From Alteromonadaceae bacterium Bs31 (GTDB taxonomy: Bacteria; Pseudomonadota; Gammaproteobacteria; Pseudomonadales; Cellvibrionaceae): 64,000 nt of DNA. Each line of letters begins with the position of its first letter. Position 1 is the stretch's first letter. The position numbers and the translations under genes were made by a program. Where the stretch lies: positions 208,386-272,385 of the forward strand of contig FXAI01000002.1 of the NCBI GenBank assembly GCA_900177435.1. Reading direction: 5' to 3'. The notes beneath the pieces are model-generated. The model made no database searches, was not told the origin of the DNA, and was given only the letters and a program-made list of their open reading frames with translations. This document shows, piece after piece, positions 46,710-56,976 of this stretch.

Positions 46710-48638
46710 ATGCTTTGGCAAGCCAGCGAGGAGCGTAAGCAGCGCTCCCACATGCAACGATTCCTGGAGTATATCCACGCCCGGCACCCTCTTTGCGAGC
46801 TGAGTTACGCTGCCTTGCACCAGCTTTCTGTACAGCAGCCGGCCTTTTTTTGGACGGAGCTAATTCGATATTTTGAAGTGGATTTTGAGGGAGATGTAGC
46901 CCCAGCAGCCACGGACTTTGGTTTTGAACGCTATGCCTGGTTTCCTAATGTCAAACTCAACTTCGCCAAAAATTTATTAAAAACAGGTGAACCATCGCAA
47001 ACGGCCTTAATCTCCGTTTTAGAGAACGGTGACAGGCAGGTGCTTAGCTTTGCCGAACTTCGCCAGGCTGTCGCCTGTTTTCAACAACAAATAGCAGCCA
47101 CTATTAGCGAAAACGATGTGCTCGCCTGCTATATGCCCAATATTAGCGAAACTGTTATTGCCATGCTGGCCACTACCGCGAGCGGAGGCATATTTACCTC
47201 TACAAGTGCCGATTTTGGTGTGGAAGGTGTGGTGGACCGTTTTGGCCAATCGCAAGCTAAGGTGTTGGTGTGTTGTGCGGGTTATGAGTACAACGGCAAG
47301 TATTTCGACTGCCTTGCAAAGGTTAGGGAGATTCTTGAGCGAATCGATTCTATTGAAAAGGTGGTAGTGGTAGATCGATACCATAAGAAACCGGATATCA
47401 GCCAGCTCGCCAATGCGGAATTCTGGCAGGCACCCTCTGAGGGTGAGCTGGCCATTAGCTACTGCATGCGCTCCTTTTCAGCCCCTTTGTATATTATGTA
47501 TTCCTCTGGCACAACCGGTAAGCCAAAGTGTATTGTGCATGCCGCTGGTGGTGTACTGTTGCAACACATTAAAGAGCTTGGTTTACACAGCGACCACAAC
47601 AGTAATAAAAATATTTTCTTTTTTACCACCTGTGGCTGGATGATGTGGAACTGGCTGGTAAGCTCGCTGTTCTTTGGTGGTACTTGCACACTCTATGAAG
47701 GTTCCCCTGCCTATCCCAGTTTTGAGAAATTTTTATCCCTTATAGAAACGGAAAAAATTAATATTTTTGGTACTTCGCCAAAATACTTAAAAGCGCTGGA
47801 AGACAGTAAAACGGAAATAAGGTCGATAGATTTTTCTGCTTTGGAAACTATTTTAAGCACCGGGGCGCCCTTGTTGCCAGAGCAATATGATTTCGTCTAC
47901 AACAGCATAAAAAGTGATGTTCTGCTTGCCAGTATTTCTGGTGGCACAGACATAATTGGCTGCTTTTTTTTGGGCAATCCACTATTACCCGTTTATCGTG
48001 GAGAATTACAGTGTGTGGGTTTAGGTATGGACGTGGCTTGTATTGATGAAAGTGGCCAGGCTCTTATCGGTCAACAAGGGGAGCTGGTATGCCGAAGCAG
48101 TTTTCCATCGCGGCCTCTGTATTTTCTTAACGATCCAGACAATACGAAAATTAAGGAAGCGTATTTTTCCACTTATCCTGGCCTTTGGTATCACGGCGAC
48201 TATATAAAAATAAACTCAAGAGGCGGTGCAATATTCTATGGTCGAAGCGACGCCACCCTTAACCCTGGTGGAGTGCGTATTGGCACCAGTGAAATTTACC
48301 GGCAAACAGAAACCCTGGACTACATTGAAGATAGCGTTTGTGTTGGCAGGCAAAGAAAGGGAGAAGTGGATGTTATCTTATTCGTAAAAATGAAGCCAAA
48401 AGAGCTGTTAAGTGAACAGCGTATTCATGAAATAAAACAGGGAATAAAAGTTAAAACCACTTCACGGCATGTGCCTAGAGACGTTATTGCAGTTGCTGAT
48501 ATACCTTATACCCGCTCCGGTAAAAAAATAGAACTGGCAGTAAGTAAGATAATTAACGGTAAAAAAATAACTAACAAAGAAGCAATTGCCAACCCGGAAT
48601 GCCTGGCAGAATATAAAAAAATAGTAGAGCACATCTGA
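46710..48638 (+). CDS. Acetoacetyl-CoA synthetase
   Basis: Adenylate-forming ligase of 642 residues that activates acetoacetate to acetoacetyl-CoA using ATP. The N-terminal ACAS-type cap has FGFERYAWFPNVKLNFAKNLL as in acetoacetate ligases. The AMP-binding P-loop is YSSGTTGKPKCIVH, WMMWNWLVSSLFFGG follows, and the C-terminal lysine motif is YTRSGKKIE. Length is normal. A GAAGGAG ribosome site lies 7 bp before the ATG. It stands alone and would feed ketone bodies or polyhydroxybutyrate products into central metabolism. Confidence 0.92.
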   Translation: MLWQASEERKQRSHMQRFLEYIHARHPLCELSYAALHQLSVQQPAFFWTELIRYFEVDFEGDVAPAATDFGFERYAWFPNVKLNFAKNLLKTGEPSQTALISVLENGDRQVLSFAELRQAVACFQQQIAATISENDVLACYMPNISETVIAMLATTASGGIFTSTSADFGVEGVVDRFGQSQAKVLVCCAGYEYNGKYFDCLAKVREILERIDSIEKVVVVDRYHKKPDISQLANAEFWQAPSEGELAISYCMRSFSAPLYIMYSSGTTGKPKCIVHAAGGVLLQHIKELGLHSDHNSNKNIFFFTTCGWMMWNWLVSSLFFGGTCTLYEGSPAYPSFEKFLSLIETEKINIFGTSPKYLKALEDSKTEIRSIDFSALETILSTGAPLLPEQYDFVYNSIKSDVLLASISGGTDIIGCFFLGNPLLPVYRGELQCVGLGMDVACIDESGQALIGQQGELVCRSSFPSRPLYFLNDPDNTKIKEAYFSTYPGLWYHGDYIKINSRGGAIFYGRSDATLNPGGVRIGTSEIYRQTETLDYIEDSVCVGRQRKGEVDVILFVKMKPKELLSEQRIHEIKQGIKVKTTSRHVPRDVIAVADIPYTRSGKKIELAVSKIINGKKITNKEAIANPECLAEYKKIVEHI

Positions 48639-48678
48639 ATAACATTTGATTAACTTTAGCGGGAATATTTCAGGGATT

Positions 48679-49737
48679 TTAGGGCATTAAATAAATCTCG
48701 CCTCTAACCGGCTCACTAACTTTAGCCAACCTTTTTGCATTTCTTGCAAAACCATATTCACTGCACAGCCTGCCAAATTCCTCTAATCCGTTAACTGTTG
48801 TTTTATCATCAGCCAGTTTGTCTAACATATCTTCCTGTTTTTGGTTAATATTCGGGCTGAGTTGGTAGATTGCGCCCACCAGTTCTGAACTGGTCATATC
48901 ACTGTGTATGACTACTAGTTTATCGCGGATTTGTTCCCATTTTGCGGCAGACATTTTGGCGTTGGCAGATAGCCTGCTAATTATCTGCTTGCTGCGCAAT
49001 TCGCTGCGCATAAGTTTACCGTGTTGTAACAGCTCGGTAATCAATTCATCGCTTGCTTCAATACCCAGCTGTTGCATAACACCGTCTATTTCAGCAGAGC
49101 GTAATTGAGGTTCTTGCCACAACCATTCGTTTATCTGTTCATAGGTTTCACAAAAATATTTTTTTACATCCGCTATGGGTAGTACCTTGGTGCCCGTGGG
49201 GATATTCTTTTTAAGGGTATTGAGCATGGCGGCAGGTTCGACCAGATCTGTTTTTAAAAGTCTATGCTGGCTTTGTCTTGGCATTAAATCGGCGAAGCTG
49301 GAATTACTGATACATAGTGAACCGCCGTCACTTAACCTTGCCAGGCACTCGTAACAGAATGTAGGAGGAATTGGATTGTCCTCGTCGCAATCGGCTTGCC
49401 CTTCGTAGAATGCAAATACCAAAGCTTTCTTAAAGCACCAAAGGGAAATATGCACTGTGGAAGCGCCGGCGTAGGTGACAAAATATCCGTGGTGAACCAG
49501 GCCAAGGCGGCGTAAAGTATTCTCCTGTTCTACCAGTTTGTCACGTTCCTGCCAGTCCACCAAATCGGAATTTTCCAGTTCCAGCGACATTTCTGGTAGC
49601 ACGGTAATGAGCTTATTGAGATCTGAATTGGCTATACCTTTTAAACGACGAAAAAACCTGAGAATTTTCCAGCCGTAAAATGCCCCAACGAATAACAGGA
49701 TAAGAAATATGCCACCGAGAATTTGAAGGAACAGCAT
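48679..49737 (-). CDS. Membrane-anchored hypothetical protein
   Basis: Protein of 352 residues that I do not recognise. One N-terminal membrane segment (FLQILGGIFLILLFVGAFYGW) is followed by basic residues, so the remainder is most likely cytoplasmic. The middle part is beta-rich with conserved-looking FVTYAGASTVHISLWCF and CYECLARLSDGGSLCIS, and the C-terminal third is helical and charged. No nucleotide-binding or catalytic motif is evident. It is separated by about 120 bp from the next minus-strand gene and lies alone after the synthetase. Confidence 0.7.
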   Translation of the reverse strand: MLFLQILGGIFLILLFVGAFYGWKILRFFRRLKGIANSDLNKLITVLPEMSLELENSDLVDWQERDKLVEQENTLRRLGLVHHGYFVTYAGASTVHISLWCFKKALVFAFYEGQADCDEDNPIPPTFCYECLARLSDGGSLCISNSSFADLMPRQSQHRLLKTDLVEPAAMLNTLKKNIPTGTKVLPIADVKKYFCETYEQINEWLWQEPQLRSAEIDGVMQQLGIEASDELITELLQHGKLMRSELRSKQIISRLSANAKMSAAKWEQIRDKLVVIHSDMTSSELVGAIYQLSPNINQKQEDMLDKLADDKTTVNGLEEFGRLCSEYGFARNAKRLAKVSEPVRGEIYLMP

Positions 49738-49856
49738 GGGGCTAGGGCCTCTTTGAGTTTTTTAGCGGGTACGCATTTGCTATATGTTAATTAGCGGTAT
49801 ATACCCTGTCGCTCTCTTTTTGCTGACTAATTTCAGCATATATCCCATTCTGGGCT

Positions 49857-50282
49857 TTAATTGTCACTTATATCGTCTGCGTCCACCTGGCCGGTTATTT
49901 TACGGCGAATATGAGACCAGGATATTCCGAAAGCCAGTACCAGTGCGAGCAGCACCAGCACAACCCAGCTAAAGGTACCTACGTTGCTGAGGCTGAGTAA
50001 ACCCATGTCTACAAATAACCACACCAGGCAGCCAAAAAATACCGTTGCCAGCAGCATACCGGCCACGCCCAGTGAGCGGAACGAGGCGCGCAGATAGATG
50101 GCCCAACCAATAATGAGTGCTGAGCCCGCTACTGCCAGCAGGGGTGTTATTGAAGGGAAAGTATTCACTAGCCAGTGTGCAAAGGAATAGCCACTAGGGT
50201 TATAGGAGCACAGCACCAGTACCAGTGCGAATAGAAAGCGAAGCCCGAATTGTGCCAGGTTGAAATCAGTATTCTTAGCCAT
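49857..50282 (-). CDS. Small four-span membrane protein (DUF6524-like)
   Basis: Protein of 141 residues with four predicted membrane spans (near residues 14-30, 45-65, 75-93, 103-122) and an acidic tail. FNLAQFGLRFLFALVLVLCSYNPSGYSFAHW is typical of a small uncharacterised family of gammaproteobacterial membrane proteins that I believe is DUF6524. It lies 9 bp after the acyltransferase gene in the glyQS operon. Confidence 0.7.
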   Translation of the reverse strand: MAKNTDFNLAQFGLRFLFALVLVLCSYNPSGYSFAHWLVNTFPSITPLLAVAGSALIIGWAIYLRASFRSLGVAGMLLATVFFGCLVWLFVDMGLLSLSNVGTFSWVVLVLLALVLAFGISWSHIRRKITGQVDADDISDN

Positions 50283-50291
50283 AGTGAATCC

Positions 50292-51002
50292 TCATAGGGT
50301 TTTCATGGTGCTCTCTATCCAGGTTTCCACTTCGCCAATCAGTTCTCGGCTGGTTTTACCTTCGGGAGATATGGGCGGTCCAACCACTATGGTTATGCAG
50401 CCCGGAACTTTTTCCATTTGCTTGGTTGGCCAATAAACACCAGAGTTTACGGCTATAGGTATAATGTTTTTACCGGATTCAACCGCAATATCAGCACCGC
50501 TTCGAGCGTACTTGCCTTTCTCCCCCGGCGCAACGCGTGTGCCCTCTGGGAAGAGTAACAAGTTGTAGCCATTTTGTAAGCGTTGAACGCCATTGGTTTT
50601 TACTTTTCGCAGTGCTTCACGAGGGTTGTCTCGATCAATGGGGATGGGGTTGAGCGCCGCCAAACCCCAACCGAAAAAAGGTATGCGTAACAGTTCCTTT
50701 TTTAATACTGTGCAGGCGGGCCAGAACAGATTCTGGAGAAACAGGGTTTCCCAGGTGCTTTGGTGTTTGGATAAAATTAACACCGTTTCCCCTTTGGCAG
50801 GCAGGTTTTCCCTGCCGATGACTTGATAGCGCAGGCCACAAATCCAGCGGGCCAAAAAAACCGCCAGTTGAGTCCAGCCCATAATTACACGGTGCCGCAG
50901 CCTTAGCGGCAGAGGCCATAAAAACAACGACAGCGTGCCGTAAAAAACACCTGTTGAGTTGTAGATAACAGCAAACAGGAACGACCGGGTTTTTATAAAC
51001 AA
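50292..51002 (-). CDS. PlsC-like 1-acyl-sn-glycerol-3-phosphate acyltransferase
   Basis: Membrane-associated acyltransferase of 236 residues that acylates lysophosphatidate in phospholipid synthesis. An N-terminal hydrophobic region is followed by motif I KHQSTWETLF (HxxxxE form of the usual HxxxxD), motif II around NPIPIDRDNPREAL, motif III FPEGTRVAPG and motif IV with IPIAVNSG. It follows glyS by 24 bp on the same strand; in Pseudomonas-type operons gmhB lies between them but is missing here. Confidence 0.9.
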   Translation of the reverse strand: MFIKTRSFLFAVIYNSTGVFYGTLSLFLWPLPLRLRHRVIMGWTQLAVFLARWICGLRYQVIGRENLPAKGETVLILSKHQSTWETLFLQNLFWPACTVLKKELLRIPFFGWGLAALNPIPIDRDNPREALRKVKTNGVQRLQNGYNLLLFPEGTRVAPGEKGKYARSGADIAVESGKNIIPIAVNSGVYWPTKQMEKVPGCITIVVGPPISPEGKTSRELIGEVETWIESTMKTL

Positions 51003-51026
51003 TTATTAGTCCTTATCAAACAATAC

Positions 51027-53093
51027 TTATTTCACAGCGAGTAAGGAAATATCAGCAACTTCCAGGAATAGGCTGCGCAACTGCTGCAATAATGCCAGAC
51101 GATTTTCGCGCACTTTTTCGTCGTCGCACATTACCATTACATCATCAAAGAAAGTGTCCACAGCCTGGCGTAAGCCAGCCAGGATTTTTAAAGCTTCAGT
51201 GTAATTGGCTTTGTGGAAATGGGGCTGTACCTTTGCCGTCATCTCTTCTATTTGAGCTGCGAGGGTTTTCTCAGCAGCTTCAATCAGCAGGCTTTCATCG
51301 ATAGAGCTGGCGGGCTGGTGATCCAGCTTCGCCAGAATATTGGAGACCCGCTTGTTGGCTGCAGCCAATGCTTGTGCTTCCGCCATTTTGGAGAATTCCG
51401 CAACGGCGTAAACGCGCTGGTTAATATCCAGTGGCGTACTTACCCCTTTGGCGCTTACTGACATGAATACTTCAGCGGCAATCCCGGCTTCTTCGTACCA
51501 GCTGCGGAAACGTTCGATCATGTAGGCGAGCACATCTTCAACCACGTTTTTATTGCTTAGGGCCTGGAAACTGCTTGCGGAGCTGGCGATAAGTTCGCGC
51601 AAATCAAGGGAGTATTCTTTTTCCACCAGAATGCGCAAAGCGCCCAGCGAGGAGCGACGCAAAGCAAAGGGGTCTTTCGAGCCAGTGGGTTTTTGCCCTA
51701 TGCCGAATATTCCGGTGATAGTATCTAGCCGGTCCGCCAGCGCGATTATTGCACCAGTGGTACTCGCTGCCAGTTGGTCACCGGCGAACTTGGGCATGTA
51801 CTGCTCGTTAATGGCCTGCGCTACCTCAGCAGGTTCACCGTCGTTTAGCGCATAGTGATAGCCGGCGATGCCCTGCATGTCTGGGAACTCGTAAACCATG
51901 CTGCTGACAAGGTCGGATTTACACAGTTGTGCGGCGCGGCTCACTAAGGCCTTATCTGCCCCTAGTTTGTCTGCTATGAGTGTGGCTAGCTGCTCAATGC
52001 GCTCTGTTTTCTCAAACACGGTACCGAGCTTGGCCTGGAAAACTATATTTTTAAGGCGCTCGCGCTGGGCCTGCAGGTTGGTCTTTTTATCCGTATCAAA
52101 AAAGAAAGCGGCATCTGCCAAACGGGGCCGAATAACTTTTTCGTTGCCTTCAATAACCTGCTTCGGGTCTTTACTCACAAGGTTTGACAGAGTAATGAAG
52201 TAAGGCAATAACTCGCCTTTGTTATCAACCAAGTGGAAATATTTCTGGTGTTCCTTCATGGAGGAGATAAGCGCTTCTGCTGGAACAGAGAGGAAGCTTT
52301 TCTCAAACTTGCCTGCCAGCGCCACGGGAAACTCTACCAGCGCGGTGACTTCGTTCAGCAAGTCTTCATCAATAACGGCAGTGCCACCCAGCTTTTCTGC
52401 CTCGGCTTTAACCTGCTCGGCGATGTCTGATTTGCGCTGGTTGAAATCGGCGATCACTTTCCCGGTGCTAGCGAGCACCTCGGCGTAATCCCCGGCGGTT
52501 TTTAGTTCAATTTGCTGATTGTGATGGAAGCGGTGTCCGCGAGTACTGCGACCCGCATTTAAATCGAGAATTTCTCCCTCCAGCACTTTATCGTCCAGCA
52601 TCATCACCAACCAGTGAACGGGACGAACGAATTCGGTGCGGCTGGCACCCCAGCGCATGCGTTTGTTAATGGGCAGCTTTGCCAGCGATTCATTAACAAT
52701 ACCCACTAATAAATCAGCAGCGGCTTCGCCACCGGCGCTTTTATTAAAAACCAGCTTGTCGATTTTACCGTCGTTTTCGCTGCTTAAGGCGTCGAGGCTT
52801 ATGCCGTTCTTCTTGGCGAAGGCCTCGGCGGCTTTGGTGGGCTGGCCGTCTTTATAGGCGACTTGGGTCGGTGGGCCCCATACTTTCACATCTTCTTTGG
52901 GAGTGCTTTCTGCAAGCTCTTCCACCAGCATCGCGAGGCGACGCGGGGTAGCGTAGGGTGTGATGGAAGCAAAGCTGAGTTTGTGTTGCTCCAGGCCGCT
53001 TTTGACGCCGTTAACAAAGGCTTCCGACAGGGTTTTTAATGCAGTAGGCGGCAGTTCTTCTGTGCCCAGTTCTACTAAAAATTGCTGGCTCAT
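51027..53093 (-). CDS. glyS: Glycyl-tRNA synthetase beta subunit
   Basis: Protein of 688 residues, the tRNA-binding subunit of the heterotetrameric bacterial glycyl-tRNA synthetase. The start [22 protein letters not shown] is the signature; [36 protein letters not shown] and the [27 protein letters not shown] segment follow. A C-terminal anticodon-binding-like domain ends the protein. Its start overlaps the glyQ stop by 4 bp, giving coupled translation in the right ratio. Confidence 0.98.
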   Translation of the reverse strand: MSQQFLVELGTEELPPTALKTLSEAFVNGVKSGLEQHKLSFASITPYATPRRLAMLVEELAESTPKEDVKVWGPPTQVAYKDGQPTKAAEAFAKKNGISLDALSSENDGKIDKLVFNKSAGGEAAADLLVGIVNESLAKLPINKRMRWGASRTEFVRPVHWLVMMLDDKVLEGEILDLNAGRSTRGHRFHHNQQIELKTAGDYAEVLASTGKVIADFNQRKSDIAEQVKAEAEKLGGTAVIDEDLLNEVTALVEFPVALAGKFEKSFLSVPAEALISSMKEHQKYFHLVDNKGELLPYFITLSNLVSKDPKQVIEGNEKVIRPRLADAAFFFDTDKKTNLQAQRERLKNIVFQAKLGTVFEKTERIEQLATLIADKLGADKALVSRAAQLCKSDLVSSMVYEFPDMQGIAGYHYALNDGEPAEVAQAINEQYMPKFAGDQLAASTTGAIIALADRLDTITGIFGIGQKPTGSKDPFALRRSSLGALRILVEKEYSLDLRELIASSASSFQALSNKNVVEDVLAYMIERFRSWYEEAGIAAEVFMSVSAKGVSTPLDINQRVYAVAEFSKMAEAQALAAANKRVSNILAKLDHQPASSIDESLLIEAAEKTLAAQIEEMTAKVQPHFHKANYTEALKILAGLRQAVDTFFDDVMVMCDDEKVRENRLALLQQLRSLFLEVADISLLAVK

Positions 53094-54061
53094 TTGGCGG
53101 CTCCCTCTTCGTCGTTGGCTTTTTGGATAACTTCGTCTCGCAGATTATCCGGTGCCAGGGGGAAGCCCAGTTTCATTCGCGCGTTAAAGTAGGCCTTGGC
53201 CACATCCCGTGCCAGAGTGCGTACACGCAGAATAAAGCGCTGGCGCTCGGTTACCGAGATGGCCTGACGGGCATCCAGCAGGTTAAAGGCATGGGAGGCT
53301 TTCATCACCATTTCATAGGCGGGCAGTGGCAGCCCTTTTTCGATTAAGCGCTTGGATTCTGCTTCGTAAACATCAAAGCTGTGGAACAAAAATTCAACAT
53401 TGGCTTCGCTGAAATTAAAGTGGGACATTTCAACTTCGTTCTGGTGAAACACATCGCCGTAAGTGACTGGCTTGCCGTCTGGGCTAATAGTCCACACCAG
53501 GTCGTAGATGGAGTCCTTGCCCTGTAAATACATGGCAATGCGCTCCAGTCCATAGGTAATCTCGCCGGTTACCGGGTAACACTCTATGCCGCCCACCTGC
53601 TGAAAGTAAGTAAACTGGGTAACTTCCATGCCGTTTAGCCACACTTCCCAGCCCAGGCCCCAGGCTCCAAGTGTGGGGCTTTCCCAGTTATCTTCAACAA
53701 AACGAATATCGTGAATACTGGTGTCTATGCCGAGCTGCTGTAAAGAGCCCAAGTAAAGCTCTTGAATGTTACTGGGGGACGGTTTTAGTACTACCTGATA
53801 CTGGTAGTAGTGTTGCAGTCGGTTGGGGTTCTCACCGTAGCGGCCATCGGTGGGACGGCGGCAAGGTTGTACATAGGCACTGTTCCAGGTTTCCGGGCCA
53901 ATGGCGCGTAAAAAGGTGGCCGGGTGGAAGGTGCCTGCGCCCACTTCCATATCCAGCGGCTGTAAAACCACACAGCCCTGATTGGCCCAATACTGTTGCA
54001 GGGCAAGGATCAGCCCCTGAAATGTTGAAACGTCTGCCTTAGACTCGGCGGATTTAGACAC
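53090..54061 (-). CDS. glyQ: Glycyl-tRNA synthetase alpha subunit
   Basis: Catalytic class II synthetase subunit of 323 residues that adenylates glycine and charges tRNA-Gly. Motifs include [80 protein letters not shown]. First gene of a minus-strand operon with glyS, a PlsC-like gene and a small membrane protein. Confidence 0.98.
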   Translation of the reverse strand: MSKSAESKADVSTFQGLILALQQYWANQGCVVLQPLDMEVGAGTFHPATFLRAIGPETWNSAYVQPCRRPTDGRYGENPNRLQHYYQYQVVLKPSPSNIQELYLGSLQQLGIDTSIHDIRFVEDNWESPTLGAWGLGWEVWLNGMEVTQFTYFQQVGGIECYPVTGEITYGLERIAMYLQGKDSIYDLVWTISPDGKPVTYGDVFHQNEVEMSHFNFSEANVEFLFHSFDVYEAESKRLIEKGLPLPAYEMVMKASHAFNLLDARQAISVTERQRFILRVRTLARDVAKAYFNARMKLGFPLAPDNLRDEVIQKANDEEGAAK

Positions 54062-54346
54062 AGTGAGTACTCGCTAATGGTGAGAAGATTGTTATCTAGG
54101 TGCTTTTTAGGGCGGCAATTATACCGGGATGGGAGAGTTAGAGCTATCTTGGTCTAATACCGTAAGTAAGCGCTCACACTATGGTGTTTTAAACGTGCAT
54201 TCTTTGTGAAATCCAACAGTAAGCCGTTATCGTGCTTTGCTTTCATCGGTTAAACTTATCGGTGGGTTGGCGTCAATAAAAGCTTGATTGTTATTCTTCG
54301 CCACCCACTCCGCGTATAAGCAATAATAATGAAGGAGAGAAACAAG

Positions 54347-55204
54347 ATGAGAGCACCCTATTACTTTGTTTTTTTTGGTATTTTGAGCCTGCTGATATCT
54401 GCCTGTGGTAAACCACCGGAATATGACCAGCAAACAACAGAAACCCCCCGTGTAATTAAGAGCGCTGATACCCCGATCGATGAGTTAATGGATCGTTCTG
54501 GCGCCAATGCGAGACTGGTACGTCTGCCGCAAAAGATACTGGTATCCGCCGACCAGCAACTGCGAAAAGGCGTGGTCCATGTGGATGAAATTCGCCCCAT
54601 CATACTGCAGACCTTCAACCCTGGTGAGTTGCGGGAGGTGGCGCGTACCCACCTGCAAAATTCGCTGGATGCGGAAGAAGTTGAGCAGGTGCTTAGCTGG
54701 CTCAACAGTGATCTGGGTAAAAAAGTGGCGGCAATGGAAGTTCAGGGCGCTCGTCCTGAGGCGCATAATGCTTCCAGAGACCATTACAGTGAACTAAAAA
54801 AGAATGAGCCACGGGTGGCCTTGGTGCGTGAGCTGGATGAAGCTAATAAAGCCAGCGTTCAAGAAGTGGAGCTGGTACTTACCACGCAAAAATCAATGAT
54901 GATTGCTTTGCGGCCAGCACTGCCAGAAGAGGCCCGCATTACTGAAGCACAGTTTGCCGAGCGTGCTGAAGAGATGCGCCCAAATATGCTGAAACGCTAT
55001 CAGCAGGTTGTGGAGGCAACAAACCTCTATAATTATCAGGCGCTGACAGATGACGAATTACGCGCCTATATTGCTTTTGCTAATTCCCACGCGGGCCGCA
55101 ACTACTACAGAGTACTGGCAGAAGCGATACAATCAGCGGTAAGTTACGGCAGTGGCCACGCGGGTGCGAAAGTCGCCGAATTTATGGCCAAACAGGCTTC
55201 ATAA
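54347..55204 (+). CDS. Lipoprotein with DUF2059-like repeats
   Basis: Protein of 285 residues with a lipoprotein signal (hydrophobic FFGILSLL then LISAC, Cys about 20), so it is probably lipid-anchored in the envelope. The rest is helical and charged with two similar segments resembling DUF2059: FNPGELREVARTHLQNSLDAEEVEQVLSWLNSDLGKKVA near residue 85 and YQALTDDELRAYIAFANSHAGRNYY near 235. Family function is unknown. The frame could begin at 54329, but ATG 54347 has GAAGGAG 8 bp upstream and gives the signal peptide directly. Confidence 0.8.
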   Translation: MRAPYYFVFFGILSLLISACGKPPEYDQQTTETPRVIKSADTPIDELMDRSGANARLVRLPQKILVSADQQLRKGVVHVDEIRPIILQTFNPGELREVARTHLQNSLDAEEVEQVLSWLNSDLGKKVAAMEVQGARPEAHNASRDHYSELKKNEPRVALVRELDEANKASVQEVELVLTTQKSMMIALRPALPEEARITEAQFAERAEEMRPNMLKRYQQVVEATNLYNYQALTDDELRAYIAFANSHAGRNYYRVLAEAIQSAVSYGSGHAGAKVAEFMAKQAS

Positions 55205-55246
55205 GTTGTTTTAGTGAATAGCTGTTGTCAGTTGTAGACGCAAATA

Positions 55247-56155
55247 GTGTTTTGGAGGGTGGTCATCAAAGGCAAGTTGGTTTTATGGTTGATGGCCTCT
55301 GTCGGTCGCTTGCCGCTGGGTTTGGGGCGCTTATTGGGTGCTTGGATTGCCCGCCTTGCCTGGCGTTTTCAGCCCCGCGAAGCGAAGGTTACTCAACGTA
55401 ATATCGATTTGTGTTATCCGCAGCTCAGCCAGCAGCAGCGATATTCACTGGCGCGAGCGAGCTTTATCGAGTCTGGCAAACTCTCTATCGAAATAAATAT
55501 TGTCTGGCACCGAAGTGTACAGTGGGTAATGGATCGTATTATTGCGGTACATGGCAGTGAGCTTTTGTCTAAGCAGCACAATGCAGAGCAAAAGCAGGGG
55601 CTGATTGTTCTCGGCCCACATATCGGCAATTGGGAAGTGCTGGGAATAAATATCTCAAGCTTTGGCCCGGCTGCTTTTCTTTACCAGCCACCAAAACAGG
55701 CCTATCTCGAACCTTTAATGCTGCGATCGCGCGCACGTATGGGTGCGACACTGCTAGCAACGGACGTACGCGGGGTTGCTGGTCTGTTACGCATTTTAAA
55801 AAAAGGTGGAACGGTCGGTATTCTGCCGGATCAAATACCGGATGAAGGCGGTGGTGAATTTGCTGACTTCTTTGGTCAAGCCGCTTACACCATGACACTG
55901 GTACATCGCCTGGTAGAAAAAACCCAATGCCGTGTTGTGATGGGCTTATGTTTGCGCCAGCAAAACGGTTTTGAAGTGGTTTATCGCGAGCCCCCGGCAG
56001 AGATATACAGCAGCGATAAAGCACTTGCACTACGCGCACTGAATCAAGCGGTTGAAGAGGTGGTGGCGTACAAGCCGGAGCAGTATCAATGGGAGTACAA
56101 GCGTTTTCGCAAAGTACCGCCGGGTGCGCAACGACACTATCGCTTTAATAAATAA
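55247..56155 (+). CDS. LpxL/LpxM-family lysophospholipid or lipid A acyltransferase
   Basis: Protein of up to 302 residues of the Lip_A_acyltrans (HtrB) family, which adds secondary acyl chains to lipid A on the inner membrane. An N-terminal anchor (LWLMASVGRLPLGLGRLLG) leads to the catalytic motif LGPHIGNWEVLG (HxxxxE) near residue 130 and the LPDQIPDEGGGEFADFFGQ segment. Start is uncertain: GTG 55247, GTG 55259 or TTG 55271 all fit parts of the upstream GGAGG. It lies about 40 bp after the lipoprotein gene, which may be co-transcribed. Confidence 0.88.
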   Translation: MFWRVVIKGKLVLWLMASVGRLPLGLGRLLGAWIARLAWRFQPREAKVTQRNIDLCYPQLSQQQRYSLARASFIESGKLSIEINIVWHRSVQWVMDRIIAVHGSELLSKQHNAEQKQGLIVLGPHIGNWEVLGINISSFGPAAFLYQPPKQAYLEPLMLRSRARMGATLLATDVRGVAGLLRILKKGGTVGILPDQIPDEGGGEFADFFGQAAYTMTLVHRLVEKTQCRVVMGLCLRQQNGFEVVYREPPAEIYSSDKALALRALNQAVEEVVAYKPEQYQWEYKRFRKVPPGAQRHYRFNK

Positions 56156-56237
56156 GGGCTTTAACACAGTGAGCCTGTAAAAAGGCTAGTTAAATCGGGC
56201 CGTTTAAGCGCTTTGTCATCACTTTTAAAGGCTAAAC

Positions 56238-56918
56238 ATGGTTTACGGACTCGGTTTTATTCTTATCATTCTGCTTATTTATGGCCCCTTCCTATGGGTT
56301 AAATTTGTACTCTGGCGTCACTCAAAAGAAATTGAAAACATGCCAGGCAGCGGCGGTGAATTAGCTCAGCATCTTGTGGAACGCTTTCAGCTGGAGGGCG
56401 TTCAGGTTGTTGAAGGTGAACCCAATAGCGACCACTATAACCCTGCAGAAAAAATTATTTCACTGAGCCCCCGTGTCTACCAAGGCAAATCACTGACAGC
56501 AGTGGCCGTTGCGAGCCATGAAGTTGGCCATGCCATACAATTTATTCGCAATGAACCGGTTAGCCAATTGCGTGCTAAATACCTCAACAAAGCTTTTATT
56601 ATTAAACGCTTCGGCACGGGTGTTTTAGTGCTGTTTCCCGTGCTGACTTTTCTTTTTAAAGTGCCACATATTATGCTGGTGGGAATAGCAGTGGGCATAG
56701 CGACTATGCTTGCTTCGGTTTTAATGTATGTCGCTATTTTGCCAGAAGAATACGACGCAAGCTTTAACAAGGCCTTGCCGATACTCAAAGAAGGATATAT
56801 ACCGCAGGAACACTACCCCGCAGTTAGACAAGTACTGCAGGCAGCAGCGCTCACCTATGTTGCAGGTGCCTTGGCGGATGTGTTGCGTTTATGGCGTTGG
56901 CTGCGCGTAGTGAGATAA
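56238..56918 (+). CDS. YugP-type zinc metallopeptidase
   Basis: Membrane zinc peptidase of 226 residues. It has an N-terminal membrane span, then SPRVYQGKSLTAVAVASHEVGHAIQ containing the HExxH zinc motif near residue 95, and further spans (residues about 125-170). The C-terminal LPEEYDASFNKAL...A LTYVAGALADVLRLW is the pattern of the Zn_peptidase_2/YugP family. The substrate is not known. It converges with the hybrid kinase gene. Confidence 0.9.
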   Translation: MVYGLGFILIILLIYGPFLWVKFVLWRHSKEIENMPGSGGELAQHLVERFQLEGVQVVEGEPNSDHYNPAEKIISLSPRVYQGKSLTAVAVASHEVGHAIQFIRNEPVSQLRAKYLNKAFIIKRFGTGVLVLFPVLTFLFKVPHIMLVGIAVGIATMLASVLMYVAILPEEYDASFNKALPILKEGYIPQEHYPAVRQVLQAAALTYVAGALADVLRLWRWLRVVR

Positions 56919-56976
56919 ATTCTTTGCCTCTGCTGCGTAAGTGGTAAGCGAGCAAACAAGGGCGGCTAAATTCGTA

